Positions 31,863-45,133 of a DNA stretch of 64,000 nucleotides are shown piece by piece. The notes beneath the pieces were generated by a model that worked only from the letters and a program-made list of their open reading frames with translations, was not told where the DNA came from and searched no databases. Made by a program: the position numbers and the translations under genes. Position 1 is the stretch's first letter. Every line of letters starts with the position of its first letter. Source of the DNA: Rhodobacter aestuarii (lineage in GTDB: Bacteria; Pseudomonadota; Alphaproteobacteria; Rhodobacterales; Rhodobacteraceae); assembly GCF_900156655.1 (NCBI RefSeq), contig NZ_FTOG01000005.1, positions 124,001 to 188,000 on the forward strand, given 5' to 3'.

Positions 31863-33004
31863 GCCGTGCTCTCCGCTTGGGGGGCGCGGCGAGAGCGGTG
31901 CGGATGCGGGCGCCCGGCCCACCACAAAAGCGCACATCCCGCCACAAGCCCAATCAGCGGCGGCACATAAACGAGCGCCCAAAGCTCTGGATTGGCGCGG
32001 GTCGCCGACGTGGCGACATTGACAAGCGTCTGCAACCCGATCAGGCCGACCAAGGCGCCTGCGATTTGCGGCCAAAGCCCAAAGCGCGAAAACCCACCCA
32101 AGAACATCGCCGCCGCAGCAAGAAGCGCGGCGACAGGGGCCATCAACGGCTGCGCCAAACGGTCGTGAAGCTCCAGCCGGGCTTCAGCTTCCGTCGATCC
32201 GGTCACGGACAAAAGCGCGGGCGTCGGCGCGATCAGGTTCCAACTGGGCACCGTATCCAGATTAGGCGTGAAGCCGCGATTTGGCCCCAGCGCGGAGGCC
32301 AGATCATAGGTGAAATTGGCAAAACGGGTCTGGGCAAGCGACATATCGCGCTTGCGCAGCGTCTGTGCCACGCCATCAAACATGACAAGTTTCGGCCCCG
32401 CCTCGGCGGGCACGATCAGCGCCTTTTCTGCCGTATAGATCGTTTCGAGCCCCGGCGAGCGGGCATCATAAAGGAACAGATCCAGCAATTCGCCAAGCTC
32501 AGAGATTTGCCGAATATACAGCGTCAGCCCCGGTGCGGGGCTTTCAAAGCTGCCCTCGGTCAGGAATTTTGCCGTCAGATCCTGCGAAACCTGCGCTTGG
32601 CGCGCATCAAGGCGCGATTTCGACGCGGGCACGAGCACATGCACCAAAACGAGCATCATCAGCGCCACGATCAGCCCAAACATCGCCACCGGGCGGGCGA
32701 GCCGCCACGGGCTGGCGCCCGCAGATTGCATCACCACAAGCTCAGATTCGCCTGAAAGCCGGTTGATCGCGTAAAGCGTGGCGGCGAAAGCCGCGACCGG
32801 CAGCACAAGACGGATCGCGTTTGGCAGGGTGAGTGCCGTGAATTCGAGCACGACCCAAGCGGTCTGTCCGTCGGCAATCAGCTTGTCAAACAGCAGCACC
32901 GCACGGTTGATCCAATAGACCGACACCAGCACCAGCGCAAAAAAGCCAAAGAGCGCCATGAGCTGGGACAGAAGATATCGGTCCAGTCGTTTCAAATCCT
33001 TCAT
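31859..33004 (-). CDS. lptF: LPS export ABC permease LptF
   Basis: 381 residues. Partner of LptG in the lipopolysaccharide extractor. N-terminal DRYLLSQLMALFGFFALVLVSVYWINRAVLLFD, coupling segment NRLSGESELVVMQSAGASPWRLARPV, periplasmic domain, then three C-terminal helices. Start at MKDLKRLDRY after a G-rich site. First gene of the long minus-strand lpt-surA-pdxA-rsmA run; its promoter must lie in the 153 bases shared with divergent pepA. Confidence 0.95.
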   Translation of the reverse strand: MKDLKRLDRYLLSQLMALFGFFALVLVSVYWINRAVLLFDKLIADGQTAWVVLEFTALTLPNAIRLVLPVAAFAATLYAINRLSGESELVVMQSAGASPWRLARPVAMFGLIVALMMLVLVHVLVPASKSRLDARQAQVSQDLTAKFLTEGSFESPAPGLTLYIRQISELGELLDLFLYDARSPGLETIYTAEKALIVPAEAGPKLVMFDGVAQTLRKRDMSLAQTRFANFTYDLASALGPNRGFTPNLDTVPSWNLIAPTPALLSVTGSTEAEARLELHDRLAQPLMAPVAALLAAAAMFLGGFSRFGLWPQIAGALVGLIGLQTLVNVATSATRANPELWALVYVPPLIGLVAGCALLWWAGRPHPHRSRRAPQAESTA

Positions 33005-33157
33005 CCCCCCGGATGTTTCACTCTCTCTAGCGCGGGATGCGGGCCGGGGAAAGCCCCGGCTGTGGGCGCATTCGGCCAAACTTGGGGCGAGCGCTATACA
33101 AGCGGCGTTTCAGGCTCTAGGCTTTAGCGCAAACCGAAGATTGATGCAGGGAATGCC

Positions 33158-34624
33158 ATGATCCACCCCGTCGCCCTCCGTTTCGAAGCTCCCGATGCCG
33201 ATGCTCTGGCCGCCCGCGAAGGTCGGCTTGCGCTGATCGTCCCTGCCGAGGGTAAACTTGGCCCGATGGGGCGCAAGCTTGATCGTTTGACGCGTGGCGC
33301 CGTGGGCCGGGCCTTGGCGTCGGAAAGCTGGGAAAAGCTGGGCGCGGGGGATGCGCTTGATCTGGGCTTTCCGGGCGGGCTGGCCTGCGAGTCGCTTGCG
33401 CTCATCAAGCTCGACAAAAAAGCGGCCGAGGCCGATGCGCAAAAGGCGGGGGCTTGCGTTGCCAAGCGCCTGACTGAAAAGGGCGCGCTGATCGTGGCGG
33501 AAAACCATCCGCGCGCAGCCGCGATTGCGTTTGGTTTGGCGCTGCGAGCCTATCGCTTTGACTATCATAGCGAAGAAAAGAAACCTTTCGGCCCGGTGAC
33601 GCTGATGGTCACGAACCCCGAGGCGGTTGCGGCGGAAGCTGCCCCGCATGCGGCTTTGGCCGAAGGCGTTTTCTTCACCCGCGATCTGGTCAATGAACCG
33701 GCCAATATCCTCACCACCGATGACTTTGCTGCGCGTCTGGCGGCGATGCATGAGTTGGGCCTTGAGGTGGAAATCCTTGATGAAGACGAGCTTGAGCAGC
33801 TTGGCTTCCGCGCGCTTTTGGCCGTGGGGCAGGGCTCGGAAAGCCCGTCTAAAGTCGTGGTGATGCGCTGGAACGGCGGGGAGGCCGATGCCGCGCCGCT
33901 CGCTCTGGTGGGCAAAGGTGTGTGCTTTGACACGGGCGGCATCTCGATCAAGCCCGCGGCGGGCATGGAAGAGATGACGATGGATATGGGCGGGGCGGCT
34001 GTGGTTTCGGGCGTGATGCGCACGCTCGCGCTGCGCAAGGCCCGCGCCAATGTAGTCGGCATTGTCGGGCTTGTCGAAAACATGCCCGATGGCCGCGCGC
34101 AGCGCCCCGGCGATATTGTCAAAAGCCTCAAGGGCGACACGATCGAGGTGATCAACACCGATGCCGAGGGGCGGATGGTGCTGGCCGATGCGCTTTGGTA
34201 TGCGCAAGATCGGTTCCAACCGGCGGCAGTGATCGACCTTGCCACGCTGACGGGCGCGATCATCGTCGCTTTGGGCCATGAACATGCCGGGCTTTTCACC
34301 AATGATGAAAAGCTTTCGGGCAATGTGCTCGAAGCCGCCAAGCAAGTGGGCGAGGGGGTCTGGCCGATGCCGCTGACGCCCGCTTATGATCCGCTGATCA
34401 AATCGCGGTTGGCCGATATCAAAAACACCGGCGGGCGTTGGGGCGGCTCGATCACCGCCGCCGCCTTCCTCAAGCGCTTCGTGCAAGACGATGTGCCGTG
34501 GTGCCATATTGATATTGCCGGTGTCGCGCTGCCGCCCGGTGAAACCACGCTCGCCCCCAAAGGTGCGACGGGTTGGGGCGTGATGACGCTCGACCGGCTG
34601 ATCCGCAACAAATACGAAAGCTAA
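33158..34624 (+). CDS. pepA: Leucyl aminopeptidase
   Basis: 488 residues, M17 family. Removes N-terminal residues from peptides with two metal ions. GKGVCFDTGGISIKPAAGMEEMTMDMGGAA holds metal-binding Lys and Asp residues, and the signature NTDAEGR is at about residues 333-339. The N-terminal ~150 residues are the non-catalytic domain. Divergent from lptF. holC starts one base after its stop, the usual pepA-holC pairing. Confidence 0.96.
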   Translation: MIHPVALRFEAPDADALAAREGRLALIVPAEGKLGPMGRKLDRLTRGAVGRALASESWEKLGAGDALDLGFPGGLACESLALIKLDKKAAEADAQKAGACVAKRLTEKGALIVAENHPRAAAIAFGLALRAYRFDYHSEEKKPFGPVTLMVTNPEAVAAEAAPHAALAEGVFFTRDLVNEPANILTTDDFAARLAAMHELGLEVEILDEDELEQLGFRALLAVGQGSESPSKVVVMRWNGGEADAAPLALVGKGVCFDTGGISIKPAAGMEEMTMDMGGAAVVSGVMRTLALRKARANVVGIVGLVENMPDGRAQRPGDIVKSLKGDTIEVINTDAEGRMVLADALWYAQDRFQPAAVIDLATLTGAIIVALGHEHAGLFTNDEKLSGNVLEAAKQVGEGVWPMPLTPAYDPLIKSRLADIKNTGGRWGGSITAAAFLKRFVQDDVPWCHIDIAGVALPPGETTLAPKGATGWGVMTLDRLIRNKYES

Positions 34625-34625
34625 G

Positions 34626-35078
34626 ATGCCCGCGCTTTTCTACCATGTCACGCAATCGCCGATTGAGGTGGTTGTGACCAACCTTTTGACCCGCGCTTTG
34701 GGGCAGGGGTGGCGGGTGGAATTGCGCGGCCAAGACCCGGCGCGGATGGATTGGTTTGACCAAAAACTCTGGCTCGGGGCAGAGGAGGACTTTCTCCCAC
34801 ATGGCATGGCAGGCGGGCCGCATGATGATTTGCAGCCCGTTTTGCTGACCACCGCGCCGCAAAGCCAAGGCCGCCAAGCGGTGATGACTTTGGAAGGCGC
34901 GCCCGTCACCCCCGAAGAGGTCGCCGCGCTCGAGCGCGTTTGGATCTTGTTTGACGGGCGAAGCGAACCCGCCGTGCAGGTGGCGCGCGATCAATGGCGC
35001 GCGCTGACGGGCGCAGGCGTGCAAGCGCAATATTGGGCCGAAGAAGACGGGCGCTGGCAGAAGAAGGCCGAGAAGTAG
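34626..35078 (+). CDS. holC: DNA polymerase III subunit chi
   Basis: 150 residues. Clamp-loader accessory protein linking psi to single-strand binding protein. The N-terminal FYHVTQSPIEVVVTNLLTRALGQGWRVELRG, and DQKLWLGAEEDFLPHG, GAPVTPEEVAALERVWILFDG are typical of HolC. Begins one base after the pepA stop, so co-transcribed. Confidence 0.93.
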   Translation: MPALFYHVTQSPIEVVVTNLLTRALGQGWRVELRGQDPARMDWFDQKLWLGAEEDFLPHGMAGGPHDDLQPVLLTTAPQSQGRQAVMTLEGAPVTPEEVAALERVWILFDGRSEPAVQVARDQWRALTGAGVQAQYWAEEDGRWQKKAEK

Positions 35079-35127
35079 ACGCCTTTCGGTCTGAGCGCGC
35101 CGCTCATTAATGTTGGGGCTCAGATCC

Positions 35128-35700
35128 TCACGGGCAGGTGGTCACCTGATTGGCGCAGGTCCAATCGGCCCAGCCCGCCACTTTCTGCCCCGCGTAATTG
35201 CCCTCGATCTTCACGAAATCGCCCAAGCAGTCGCGCAGTCGCGTGACCTCGACTGCATCGGCCCCCATCCCGATCTCATCAAAGAGCGCCACCACCGGGG
35301 CGGCGCGGGAGGGTTCGGCAAATAGTCGGTCGCGGTTGAGCAACAGGCTCACCAGCCGCCCCGAGACCCAGCCCTCGCCGGAAAACAACTGTTGCACCGG
35401 CGCGTGGTCATCGCCGCCCATGCCGTAATCGTCAAACCAAGCTGCCTCGATTCGCGTCCAGCCATCTTTCGCGCCGGTGATGCTCACTTCGGTGCCGAGC
35501 GTCATCTGACGCCCATAGCGTTGCACCGGGGGCAGCACTGCAATGATCGGATATTGCGTGCCCGGCCCGGTGCGCACATTCAGCCCCGCCGGGTCCGGGT
35601 CGGTCGTCCAAGCGTTGAGGCTACATACATGTAGTGGCCCCGCTGCGGCGGCGCTCGCCCAAAGGCTTAGCGCAAGGGCTGCTCCGACGAACCTTTCCAT
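35128..35700 (-). CDS. Exported SH3-domain-like protein
   Basis: 190 residues. Signal peptide [21 protein letters not shown]. The SH3b-like segment [21 protein letters not shown] is followed by a second similar stretch ([19 protein letters not shown]). Four cysteines remain after cleavage (HVCSL, RDCLG, WTCAN, TTCP). Periplasmic; likely binds cell-wall material, inferred. Two ATGs lie 6 bases apart; the second (35700) has GGAGG at proper spacing. Its 5' end lies inside the mnmA 3' end, same strand, overlapping by 34 bases. Confidence 0.8.
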   Translation of the reverse strand: MERFVGAALALSLWASAAAAGPLHVCSLNAWTTDPDPAGLNVRTGPGTQYPIIAVLPPVQRYGRQMTLGTEVSITGAKDGWTRIEAAWFDDYGMGGDDHAPVQQLFSGEGWVSGRLVSLLLNRDRLFAEPSRAAPVVALFDEIGMGADAVEVTRLRDCLGDFVKIEGNYAGQKVAGWADWTCANQVTTCP

Positions 35701-36827
35701 ATCCATCCTCCCCCGAAAATGCGGCTGCTGTCTGGATCATAAAAGACGCAAGCCTGACCGGGGGAAACCCCTTCTTCGGGTTCCATCAATTCCACCTCGG
35801 CTTCGGTCGCGCTGATCGGGCGAATGATGGCCGGGCGCGGCGCCCGGGTCGAGCGGATTCGCACCGCCACATGCCATTCGGGTTGGCTGTCAAACGGCGC
35901 ATCGCCCAGCCAGTTGATTTCGCGCACGGGCACTACGGCGGTCGAGAGCGCCGATTTCGGCCCCACGATCACCCGATGCGTATCGGGTTCCAGCCGCACG
36001 ACATAAAGCGGATTGTCACCGAGCCCGCCAATGCCCAAGCCCCGGCGTTGCCCAATCGTGTAGTGAATCACCCCGCGATGTGTGCCAAGCACCTTGCCTT
36101 CAAGGTCGACAATCTCTCCGGGCTCTGCTGCGCCGGGGCGCAACTTCTCGATGACAGAGGCATAATTGCCCGAAGGCACGAAACAAATGTCTTGGCTGTC
36201 GGGTTTGTCGGCGACAACCAAACCGTATTTCGCTGCAAGTTTACGGGTTTCTGCCTTCGACGGCAGATGGCCGAGCGGGAATCTTAAGAAGTCGAGCTGC
36301 TCTTGCGTGGTTGAAAACAGGAAATAACTTTGGTCGCGCGCGGCATCTGCGGCGGCGTGAAGCTCGGCCCCGTTCGCGCCGATCTTGCGCTGAATGTAAT
36401 GGCCCGTCGCCATGCAATCGGCATCAAGATCGCGCGCGGTTTCCAAAAGATCTTTGAATTTCACGCGCTCATTGCAGCGAATGCAGGGCACGGGCGTTGC
36501 GCCAGCCAAGTAAGCATCGGCGAATTCCTCGATCACCGCTTCGCGGAAAGTGTTTTCATAATCAAGGACATAGTGGGGGAAACCCATCGCTTCCGCCACT
36601 CGGCGCGCGTCATGAATATCTTGTCCCGCACAGCAGGCCCCCTTCTTGGCAAGGGCTGCCCCATGATCATAAAGCTGGAGCGTGACGCCGACCACGTCAT
36701 AGCCCTCGTCTTTGAGCATCGCGGCCACGACCGAACTGTCGACGCCTCCCGACATCGCCACCACGACGCGGGTATCAGCCGGAGCCTTGGGCAGGCCCAG
36801 CGAATTCAGTTCCAGATCTTTCGGCAT
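35667..36827 (-). CDS. mnmA: tRNA-specific 2-thiouridylase MnmA
   Basis: 386 residues. Puts sulfur on U34 of tRNAs for Lys, Glu and Gln. PP-loop [14 protein letters not shown] near residue 25; the catalytic cysteine pair is in [13 protein letters not shown] and [19 protein letters not shown] and [16 protein letters not shown] are typical C-terminal motifs. The 3' end overlaps the next gene. Divergent from sciP. Confidence 0.96.
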   Translation of the reverse strand: MPKDLELNSLGLPKAPADTRVVVAMSGGVDSSVVAAMLKDEGYDVVGVTLQLYDHGAALAKKGACCAGQDIHDARRVAEAMGFPHYVLDYENTFREAVIEEFADAYLAGATPVPCIRCNERVKFKDLLETARDLDADCMATGHYIQRKIGANGAELHAAADAARDQSYFLFSTTQEQLDFLRFPLGHLPSKAETRKLAAKYGLVVADKPDSQDICFVPSGNYASVIEKLRPGAAEPGEIVDLEGKVLGTHRGVIHYTIGQRRGLGIGGLGDNPLYVVRLEPDTHRVIVGPKSALSTAVVPVREINWLGDAPFDSQPEWHVAVRIRSTRAPRPAIIRPISATEAEVELMEPEEGVSPGQACVFYDPDSSRIFGGGWIWKGSSEQPLR

Positions 36828-36955
36828 GCAAACAGTCCTTTAACCAGACTGACGAAATATAGGAAAATGCGATCCTTTCTCAAGCCCGACCTAAACCCAG
36901 CGTTAAGCCCCGCCCGCGCAGACTGCAGCGCATCAAGGAAGTTGGGGGTGAGCCC
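36828..36955. promoter_or_regulatory. Divergent mnmA/sciP promoter region with TTAACC site
   Basis: 128 bases. TTAACC at 36840-36845 resembles a CtrA half-site, and a second TTAAG-type match is at about 36903. CtrA acting here would be plausible since SciP is its antagonist, but a half-site alone is weak evidence. Confidence 0.35.
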
Positions 36956-37234
36956 ATGTATCTGAAAAAAGTCGACGGTCCGCGCGCGGTCACTCTGCCC
37001 GATGGCACAATTTTGACCCGCGCTGACCTGCCGCCGAAAGAAACGCGCCGTTGGGTGGCGTCGCGTAAAGCAACGATCGTGCAAGCGGTCACCTTTGGGT
37101 TGATTACGCGCTCTGAAGTGTTAGAGCGGTATGGTCTGTCGGATGAAGAGTTCGACATTTGGACCGATGCCGTGAAAAAACACGGAATTGCGGGTCTCAA
37201 GGTCACGGCAATCCAGAAATATAGACAACTTTAG
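36956..37234 (+). CDS. sciP: CtrA inhibitor SciP (DUF1153)
   Basis: 92 residues. Small helix-turn-helix protein of the DUF1153 family: GPRAVTLPDGTILTRADLPPKETRRWVASRKATIV, then a winged HTH segment AVTFGLITRSEVLERYGLSDEEFDIW. In Caulobacter SciP binds CtrA and blocks it from recruiting RNA polymerase. Placement 95 bases upstream of ctrA fits. The distal residues KYRQL are also conserved in the family. Confidence 0.9.
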   Translation: MYLKKVDGPRAVTLPDGTILTRADLPPKETRRWVASRKATIVQAVTFGLITRSEVLERYGLSDEEFDIWTDAVKKHGIAGLKVTAIQKYRQL

Positions 37235-37272
37235 GTTGCATTCTGGATAAAATATGTGAGAGTAACTGGGCG

Positions 37273-37280
37273 TTAACCAT
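37273..37280 (+). promoter_or_regulatory. CtrA half-site TTAACCAT upstream of ctrA
   Basis: TTAACCAT, an exact match to the classical CtrA half-site, 50 bases before the ctrA start. Suggests autoregulation, known for ctrA in Caulobacter. No second half-site at the canonical N7 spacing is evident, and I see no GANTC (CcrM) site close by. Confidence 0.5.
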
Positions 37281-37329
37281 TTGCTGCCAAGGTCAAAAGT
37301 GATCGAGGGATTAATGCGGAGAACCCAGG

Positions 37330-38043
37330 ATGCGGATTTTGTTGGTCGAAGACGATCCAACCACGTCGCGCAGCATTGAACTGATGCTGACTCATGCCAA
37401 CCTCAATGTCTATTGCACAGACCTTGGGGAGGAAGGCATCGATCTTGCGAAGCTATATGACTATGACCTGATTCTGCTGGACCTGAACCTGCCCGATATG
37501 AACGGGCTTGAGGTTCTGCGGCAGCTGCGTCTGGCGCGGGTTGACACGCCGATCCTGATTCTGACCGGGGCGGATGACACCGAGAATAAAATCAAAGGCT
37601 TCGGGTTCGGGGCTGATGATTACATGACCAAGCCCTTCCATCGTGAAGAGCTGGTGGCCCGTATTCATGCGATCATCCGTCGCTCGAAAGGCCACTCGCA
37701 ATCGATCATTCGCACCGGGAAAATCTCGGTGAACCTCGATGCGAAAACGGTCGAAGTGGCAGGCAAGCCGGTGCACCTGACGGGCAAAGAATATCAGATG
37801 CTTGAGCTTCTGAGCCTGCGCAAAGGCACGACACTGACCAAGGAAATGTTCCTCAACCACCTCTACGGGGGCATGGATGAGCCGGAACTGAAGATCATCG
37901 ACGTCTTCATCTGTAAGCTGCGCAAAAAGCTTGCCGAAGTCACCGGTGGTGAGAACTATATCGAAACCGTTTGGGGCCGGGGCTATGTTCTGCGGGACCC
38001 TGATCAGGGCGATATGGACCGTCGCATCGCGGCCAGCGCCTGA
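37330..38043 (+). CDS. ctrA: Cell-cycle response regulator CtrA
   Basis: 237 residues, OmpR-family. Receiver domain 1-~120 with phosphoacceptor D51 ([18 protein letters not shown]), acidic pocket E7-D8-D9, T79 and K101. C-terminal winged helix from ~residue 125 with [29 protein letters not shown] and [12 protein letters not shown]. In Caulobacter it controls replication start, division and motility; in Rhodobacterales it mainly affects motility and gene transfer agents. Immediately preceded by its inhibitor gene sciP. Confidence 0.97.
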   Translation: MRILLVEDDPTTSRSIELMLTHANLNVYCTDLGEEGIDLAKLYDYDLILLDLNLPDMNGLEVLRQLRLARVDTPILILTGADDTENKIKGFGFGADDYMTKPFHREELVARIHAIIRRSKGHSQSIIRTGKISVNLDAKTVEVAGKPVHLTGKEYQMLELLSLRKGTTLTKEMFLNHLYGGMDEPELKIIDVFICKLRKKLAEVTGGENYIETVWGRGYVLRDPDQGDMDRRIAASA

Positions 38044-38104
38044 TCGCCCGACCGCGTTCGTAATTCTCCGCCTTTCTCTGGACGCATCCCGCGGCTGCCC
38101 CTAA

Positions 38105-42342
<4,238 letters not shown>

Positions 42343-42345
42343 GAT

Positions 42346-42360
42346 GTTCGCAAAATGTTC
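42346..42360 (+). promoter_or_regulatory. LexA (SOS) box GTTC-N7-GTTC
   Basis: GTTCGCAAAATGTTC, an exact match to the alphaproteobacterial LexA consensus GTTC-N7-GTTC. It directly abuts a TTGACG -35-like hexamer (42361-42366), so bound LexA would block the promoter of the small gene at 42415. Confidence 0.75.
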
Positions 42361-42414
42361 TTGACGATGCGGGGAGAACATGAGAACAAATGGGCAACAC
42401 GAAAGGAGAGACAC

Positions 42415-42537
42415 ATGCGCCACGCCCTGAACGCCTTCGCCGACCGTAAAACCACCGAGATCGTGCAAGATACTTTGGGTGCGCTGTCACTGTGCATCAC
42501 CTTTGGCGCGGTGCTGTTTCTGCCCGGCCTGTTCTAA
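42415..42537 (+). CDS. 40-residue membrane protein, probable SOS-regulated
   Basis: Begins MRHALNAFADRKTTEIVQ, a short basic/amphipathic N-terminus, followed by one hydrophobic helix DTLGALSLCITFGAVLFLPGLF at the C-terminus. GGAGAG lies six bases before the ATG. It has its own promoter-like TTGACG and a LexA box 55-69 bases upstream, and its own strong terminator 130 bases downstream. Function unknown. The combination of SOS control and a single-span miniprotein recalls SOS-induced division inhibitors such as Caulobacter SidA, but no sequence identity is claimed. Confidence 0.75.
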   Translation: MRHALNAFADRKTTEIVQDTLGALSLCITFGAVLFLPGLF

Positions 42538-42665
42538 GCTTTTCGCAAGATTGCCTCTTCGGTCGGATGTTTCGGCCAACCGTTCACTGCCTCGCGCTTT
42601 TGCCGCCGACTGTCCCAAGCTTCGCGGCTGCCTGTCCCAAGGTTTTACCCAAAAGCGCATACCTG

Positions 42666-42695
42666 CGCCGCCATCCCTGATGGCGGCGTTTTTTT
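42666..42695 (+). terminator. Strong rho-independent terminator
   Basis: Perfect ten-base stem CGCCGCCATC / GATGGCGGCG with loop CCT, followed by seven T. Ends the transcript of the small membrane-protein gene and possibly of ligA-recG. Confidence 0.9.
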
Positions 42696-42725
42696 GTTTG
42701 GGTTCGGTGCGTTAGGGCAGGGTGC

Positions 42726-44135
42726 TTACATCCGATAGGCCAGCCGCAGCCCGCCCCAATGTTTGCCATTCACAAAGATCGGTGCAGAAAGGTCTTTCAT
42801 CAGCGCAAATTCCCCGCCGCCCATGTCGCGACGGTAGATTTGCAGCAAGAACGGCGCGGTGGATTGCCCGGCGCGCAGGCCAACTCGGTCGTTGAAAATC
42901 CGCCGGTTCCGGCAATTGGCGGCGTTCCAAACCGGGTCCACGCTTTGCGGTTGCGAGAATTTCAGGTTGTGGGTCGGCAGATAGCCATTGCGATCCACCG
43001 CCGCGCAGAACACGACATCCTGCGATAGGCCGAGCATTCGTTCCTGAACCTCGGGCAAAACAGAATCCGTAAAATTGGTGAAAGGTGCCATAACCTGCGC
43101 CGGATCGGTGCCGGGAATGGCCGTGTAGCGGCTGTCAAACAAAGACGAGGCGGCGATCTGCCCGCGTTGGATCGCCGATTCGAAGATTTGGCCAATCTCT
43201 GCCGCCGCGCCTTGCGCCGCACGAATAAAGGCATCGTCGGTGGTGGCACCACCCAGTTCCACCGCTTCTTGTACGATGGTCTCCCCCGCAAGAATCAGCG
43301 CCTGCGTTTTTTGCGCCGCCTGATGCACCTCGGCGGAGGTGCTGGTCATGCCATCCGCCATGTCGCGAAAGGCGGGGGCAAAGCGGCCATTGGCGGCGTT
43401 CACCTCGCCCGCGCGTGCGGTGATTTCACTCACCGCTTCGCGGGTTTGTTTCAGCCCTTCGACCATCCGGCCAAGCGCGGTATCTGTGCCCGCAGCACCT
43501 GTCAGCACCGCATTGGCATCTTGCGAGATTGCGCCTGCTTCATCATGGAGCGCCCCAACGGAGGTGCTTAACCCACCAACGGCGGTGCCAATTCCATCGG
43601 CAGCAGCAGCCGTTTTGCGCGAAAGTTCGTTGATCGCCTCGGCTACAACGGCAAAGCCCTTGCCGGAATCGCCTGCCCGCGCCGCCTCGATTTTTGCGTT
43701 GATCGCCAAGATGTTGACCTGTTTTGCAACAGATTTAATCTCGGCGTTTTCCGATTGCACCTTGATCAGCGTGGTGTTGATTTCTTCCATCCGCGCAATC
43801 GCGGCGCGCACCCAAGCGGCAATGGTTTGCGCATGCGCCCCGGTTTCGCGCAATTGCGCCACCGTGCCCTCGACCAGATCCAGCGTTACATCGGCCGAGC
43901 GGCTGACGCGGTCTGCGCCATCCAGCACGCGGGTATTGGCATCTTGCACCGTTTCGGCGGCGGAGCGCGCGGTCTGCAAGAGGCTCATCTGCGCGTCAAT
44001 ATGCTGTTCTAAAGCATCCAGCGCGCCTGCCACTTCGGCCACATCGCGGCCAAGCAAGACAGCATCTGCCGCAATGCGGTTGATCCGCGCCGCTGTTTGG
44101 GCGTCGTCGGTTCGGGGATTTAGGCTCTGTGTCAT
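42726..44135 (-). CDS. Soluble methyl-accepting chemotaxis protein
   Basis: 469 residues, no transmembrane helix, so a cytoplasmic chemoreceptor. The conserved signalling hairpin is [38 protein letters not shown] (about residues 135-175), flanked by long Ala-rich coiled coil. Unusually the hairpin is in the N-terminal half. The C-terminal ~130 residues ([17 protein letters not shown]...[35 protein letters not shown]) resemble a Cache-like sensing module. Start at MTQSLN; an upstream GTG would add seven residues. No chemotaxis genes adjoin. Confidence 0.88.
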   Translation of the reverse strand: MTQSLNPRTDDAQTAARINRIAADAVLLGRDVAEVAGALDALEQHIDAQMSLLQTARSAAETVQDANTRVLDGADRVSRSADVTLDLVEGTVAQLRETGAHAQTIAAWVRAAIARMEEINTTLIKVQSENAEIKSVAKQVNILAINAKIEAARAGDSGKGFAVVAEAINELSRKTAAAADGIGTAVGGLSTSVGALHDEAGAISQDANAVLTGAAGTDTALGRMVEGLKQTREAVSEITARAGEVNAANGRFAPAFRDMADGMTSTSAEVHQAAQKTQALILAGETIVQEAVELGGATTDDAFIRAAQGAAAEIGQIFESAIQRGQIAASSLFDSRYTAIPGTDPAQVMAPFTNFTDSVLPEVQERMLGLSQDVVFCAAVDRNGYLPTHNLKFSQPQSVDPVWNAANCRNRRIFNDRVGLRAGQSTAPFLLQIYRRDMGGGEFALMKDLSAPIFVNGKHWGGLRLAYRM

Positions 44136-44197
44136 TGAAGGCTCGCGCAAGGTCACACCACAATCGCATGGGGGCCTTGCACAAGTGTTAAGGCCGT

Positions 44198-44629
44198 TTA
44201 GCCAGCCCCACGCAGGGCTTTTAACGTGGCATCCGGGGCGAGCAAAATCGAGGCATGGCGGTTGGGGTAATCGCGCGCGGCTTGCAAAACCTCATAGTCC
44301 GCAAAAGGCGCACCGGGTACCGGGCCGCCTTGCAGCATTGCGGCCAAAGCATCGCGCAGGGCCTGCACCTCCTTTTCGGTGCGCCCAATCACTTGGGCGG
44401 CAAAAATCGAAGCCGAGGCTTGGCCGAGCGCGCAGGCATGCACCCTTTGGCTAAAAGCGGTGATTTTGCCATCCTCCAGTCGCAGCGCCACCGCGATGTT
44501 GGAGCCGCACAGCGGCGCGCGCGCGGTCGCCTCATGGCTGGGCGCATCAATCGGGTCGGTGAGCGGAATATCGGCAGCCAAGGCCAGCACCCGGTCAGCA
44601 TAGAGTTTAAAAAGATCGCTCTCGCTCAT
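44198..44629 (-). CDS. NifU/IscU-like iron-sulfur scaffold family protein
   Basis: 143 residues. Matches the IscU-like fold: [21 protein letters not shown] (first cluster cysteine) and [19 protein letters not shown] (second), the ACA-x-(S/G)QASAS pattern of the family. The third canonical cysteine is not evident, so it may be a divergent scaffold or a carrier. Start at [15 protein letters not shown]. Divergent from hisI. Confidence 0.82.
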   Translation of the reverse strand: MSESDLFKLYADRVLALAADIPLTDPIDAPSHEATARAPLCGSNIAVALRLEDGKITAFSQRVHACALGQASASIFAAQVIGRTEKEVQALRDALAAMLQGGPVPGAPFADYEVLQAARDYPNRHASILLAPDATLKALRGAG

Positions 44630-44697
44630 CACGGCCCCCGGGCTTTTCCTTGACGTCTCAGAGCGGTAGATAGAGCGCAACCGAGTGGGAGGAAAGC

Positions 44698-45060
44698 ATG
44701 GGTTTCGACACAGCCAGCCTGAAATATGACGCGAATGGGCTGATCCCGGCGATTGCGCAAGATCACGCGACGGGCGAGGTGCTGATGATGGCATGGATGA
44801 ATGCCGAAAGCCTTGCGCGCACGCTGGCGAGCGGTCAGGTGACCTATTGGAGCCGCTCGCGGCAGAGCTTTTGGGCCAAGGGCGAAAGCTCGGGCCATTT
44901 GCAAAAGCTGGTCGAATTACGCGTCGATTGCGACCGGGATTGCTTGTTGATGCTGGTCGATCAGATTGGCCCGGCCTGCCACACCAACCGCCGCTCGTGC
45001 TTTTACACGGCGGTGCGAGAGGGCGAAGAGGTCGAGATCATGGACCCGATGGAAGATTGA
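44698..45060 (+). CDS. hisI: Phosphoribosyl-AMP cyclohydrolase
   Basis: 120 residues. Third step of histidine synthesis, opening the adenine ring of phosphoribosyl-AMP. Metal site and zinc ligands: RVDCDRDCLLMLVDQIGPACHTNRRSCFY; the N-terminal GEVLMMAWMNAESLARTLASGQVTYWSRSRQ is typical. It is the single-domain form without fused HisE. GGAGGAAAGC precedes the ATG. Confidence 0.96.
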   Translation: MGFDTASLKYDANGLIPAIAQDHATGEVLMMAWMNAESLARTLASGQVTYWSRSRQSFWAKGESSGHLQKLVELRVDCDRDCLLMLVDQIGPACHTNRRSCFYTAVREGEEVEIMDPMED

Positions 45061-45063
45061 CCA

Positions 45064-45118
45064 AGGCTGGGGGCGCTGCCCCCCAGACCCCCGGGATATT
45101 TAAGCCAAGTCGAAGGAT
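45064..45118. repeat. Rhodobacteraceae-type intergenic repeat element
   Basis: GGGGGCGCTGCCCCCCAGACCCCCGGGATATTTAAGCC-type sequence. The left part folds as GGGGGC-GCT-GCCCCC. I recall similar GGGATATTT-containing units scattered between genes in this family. It separates convergent hisI and gluQ and may also terminate hisI. Confidence 0.55.
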
Positions 45119-45133
45119 AAGCGCTTCGATGGT

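Noticed and set aside
36828-37329. GANTC methylation sites near sciP/ctrA
   Set aside because: Looked for GAATC, GATTC, GACTC and GAGTC in the non-coding intervals and found none convincing.
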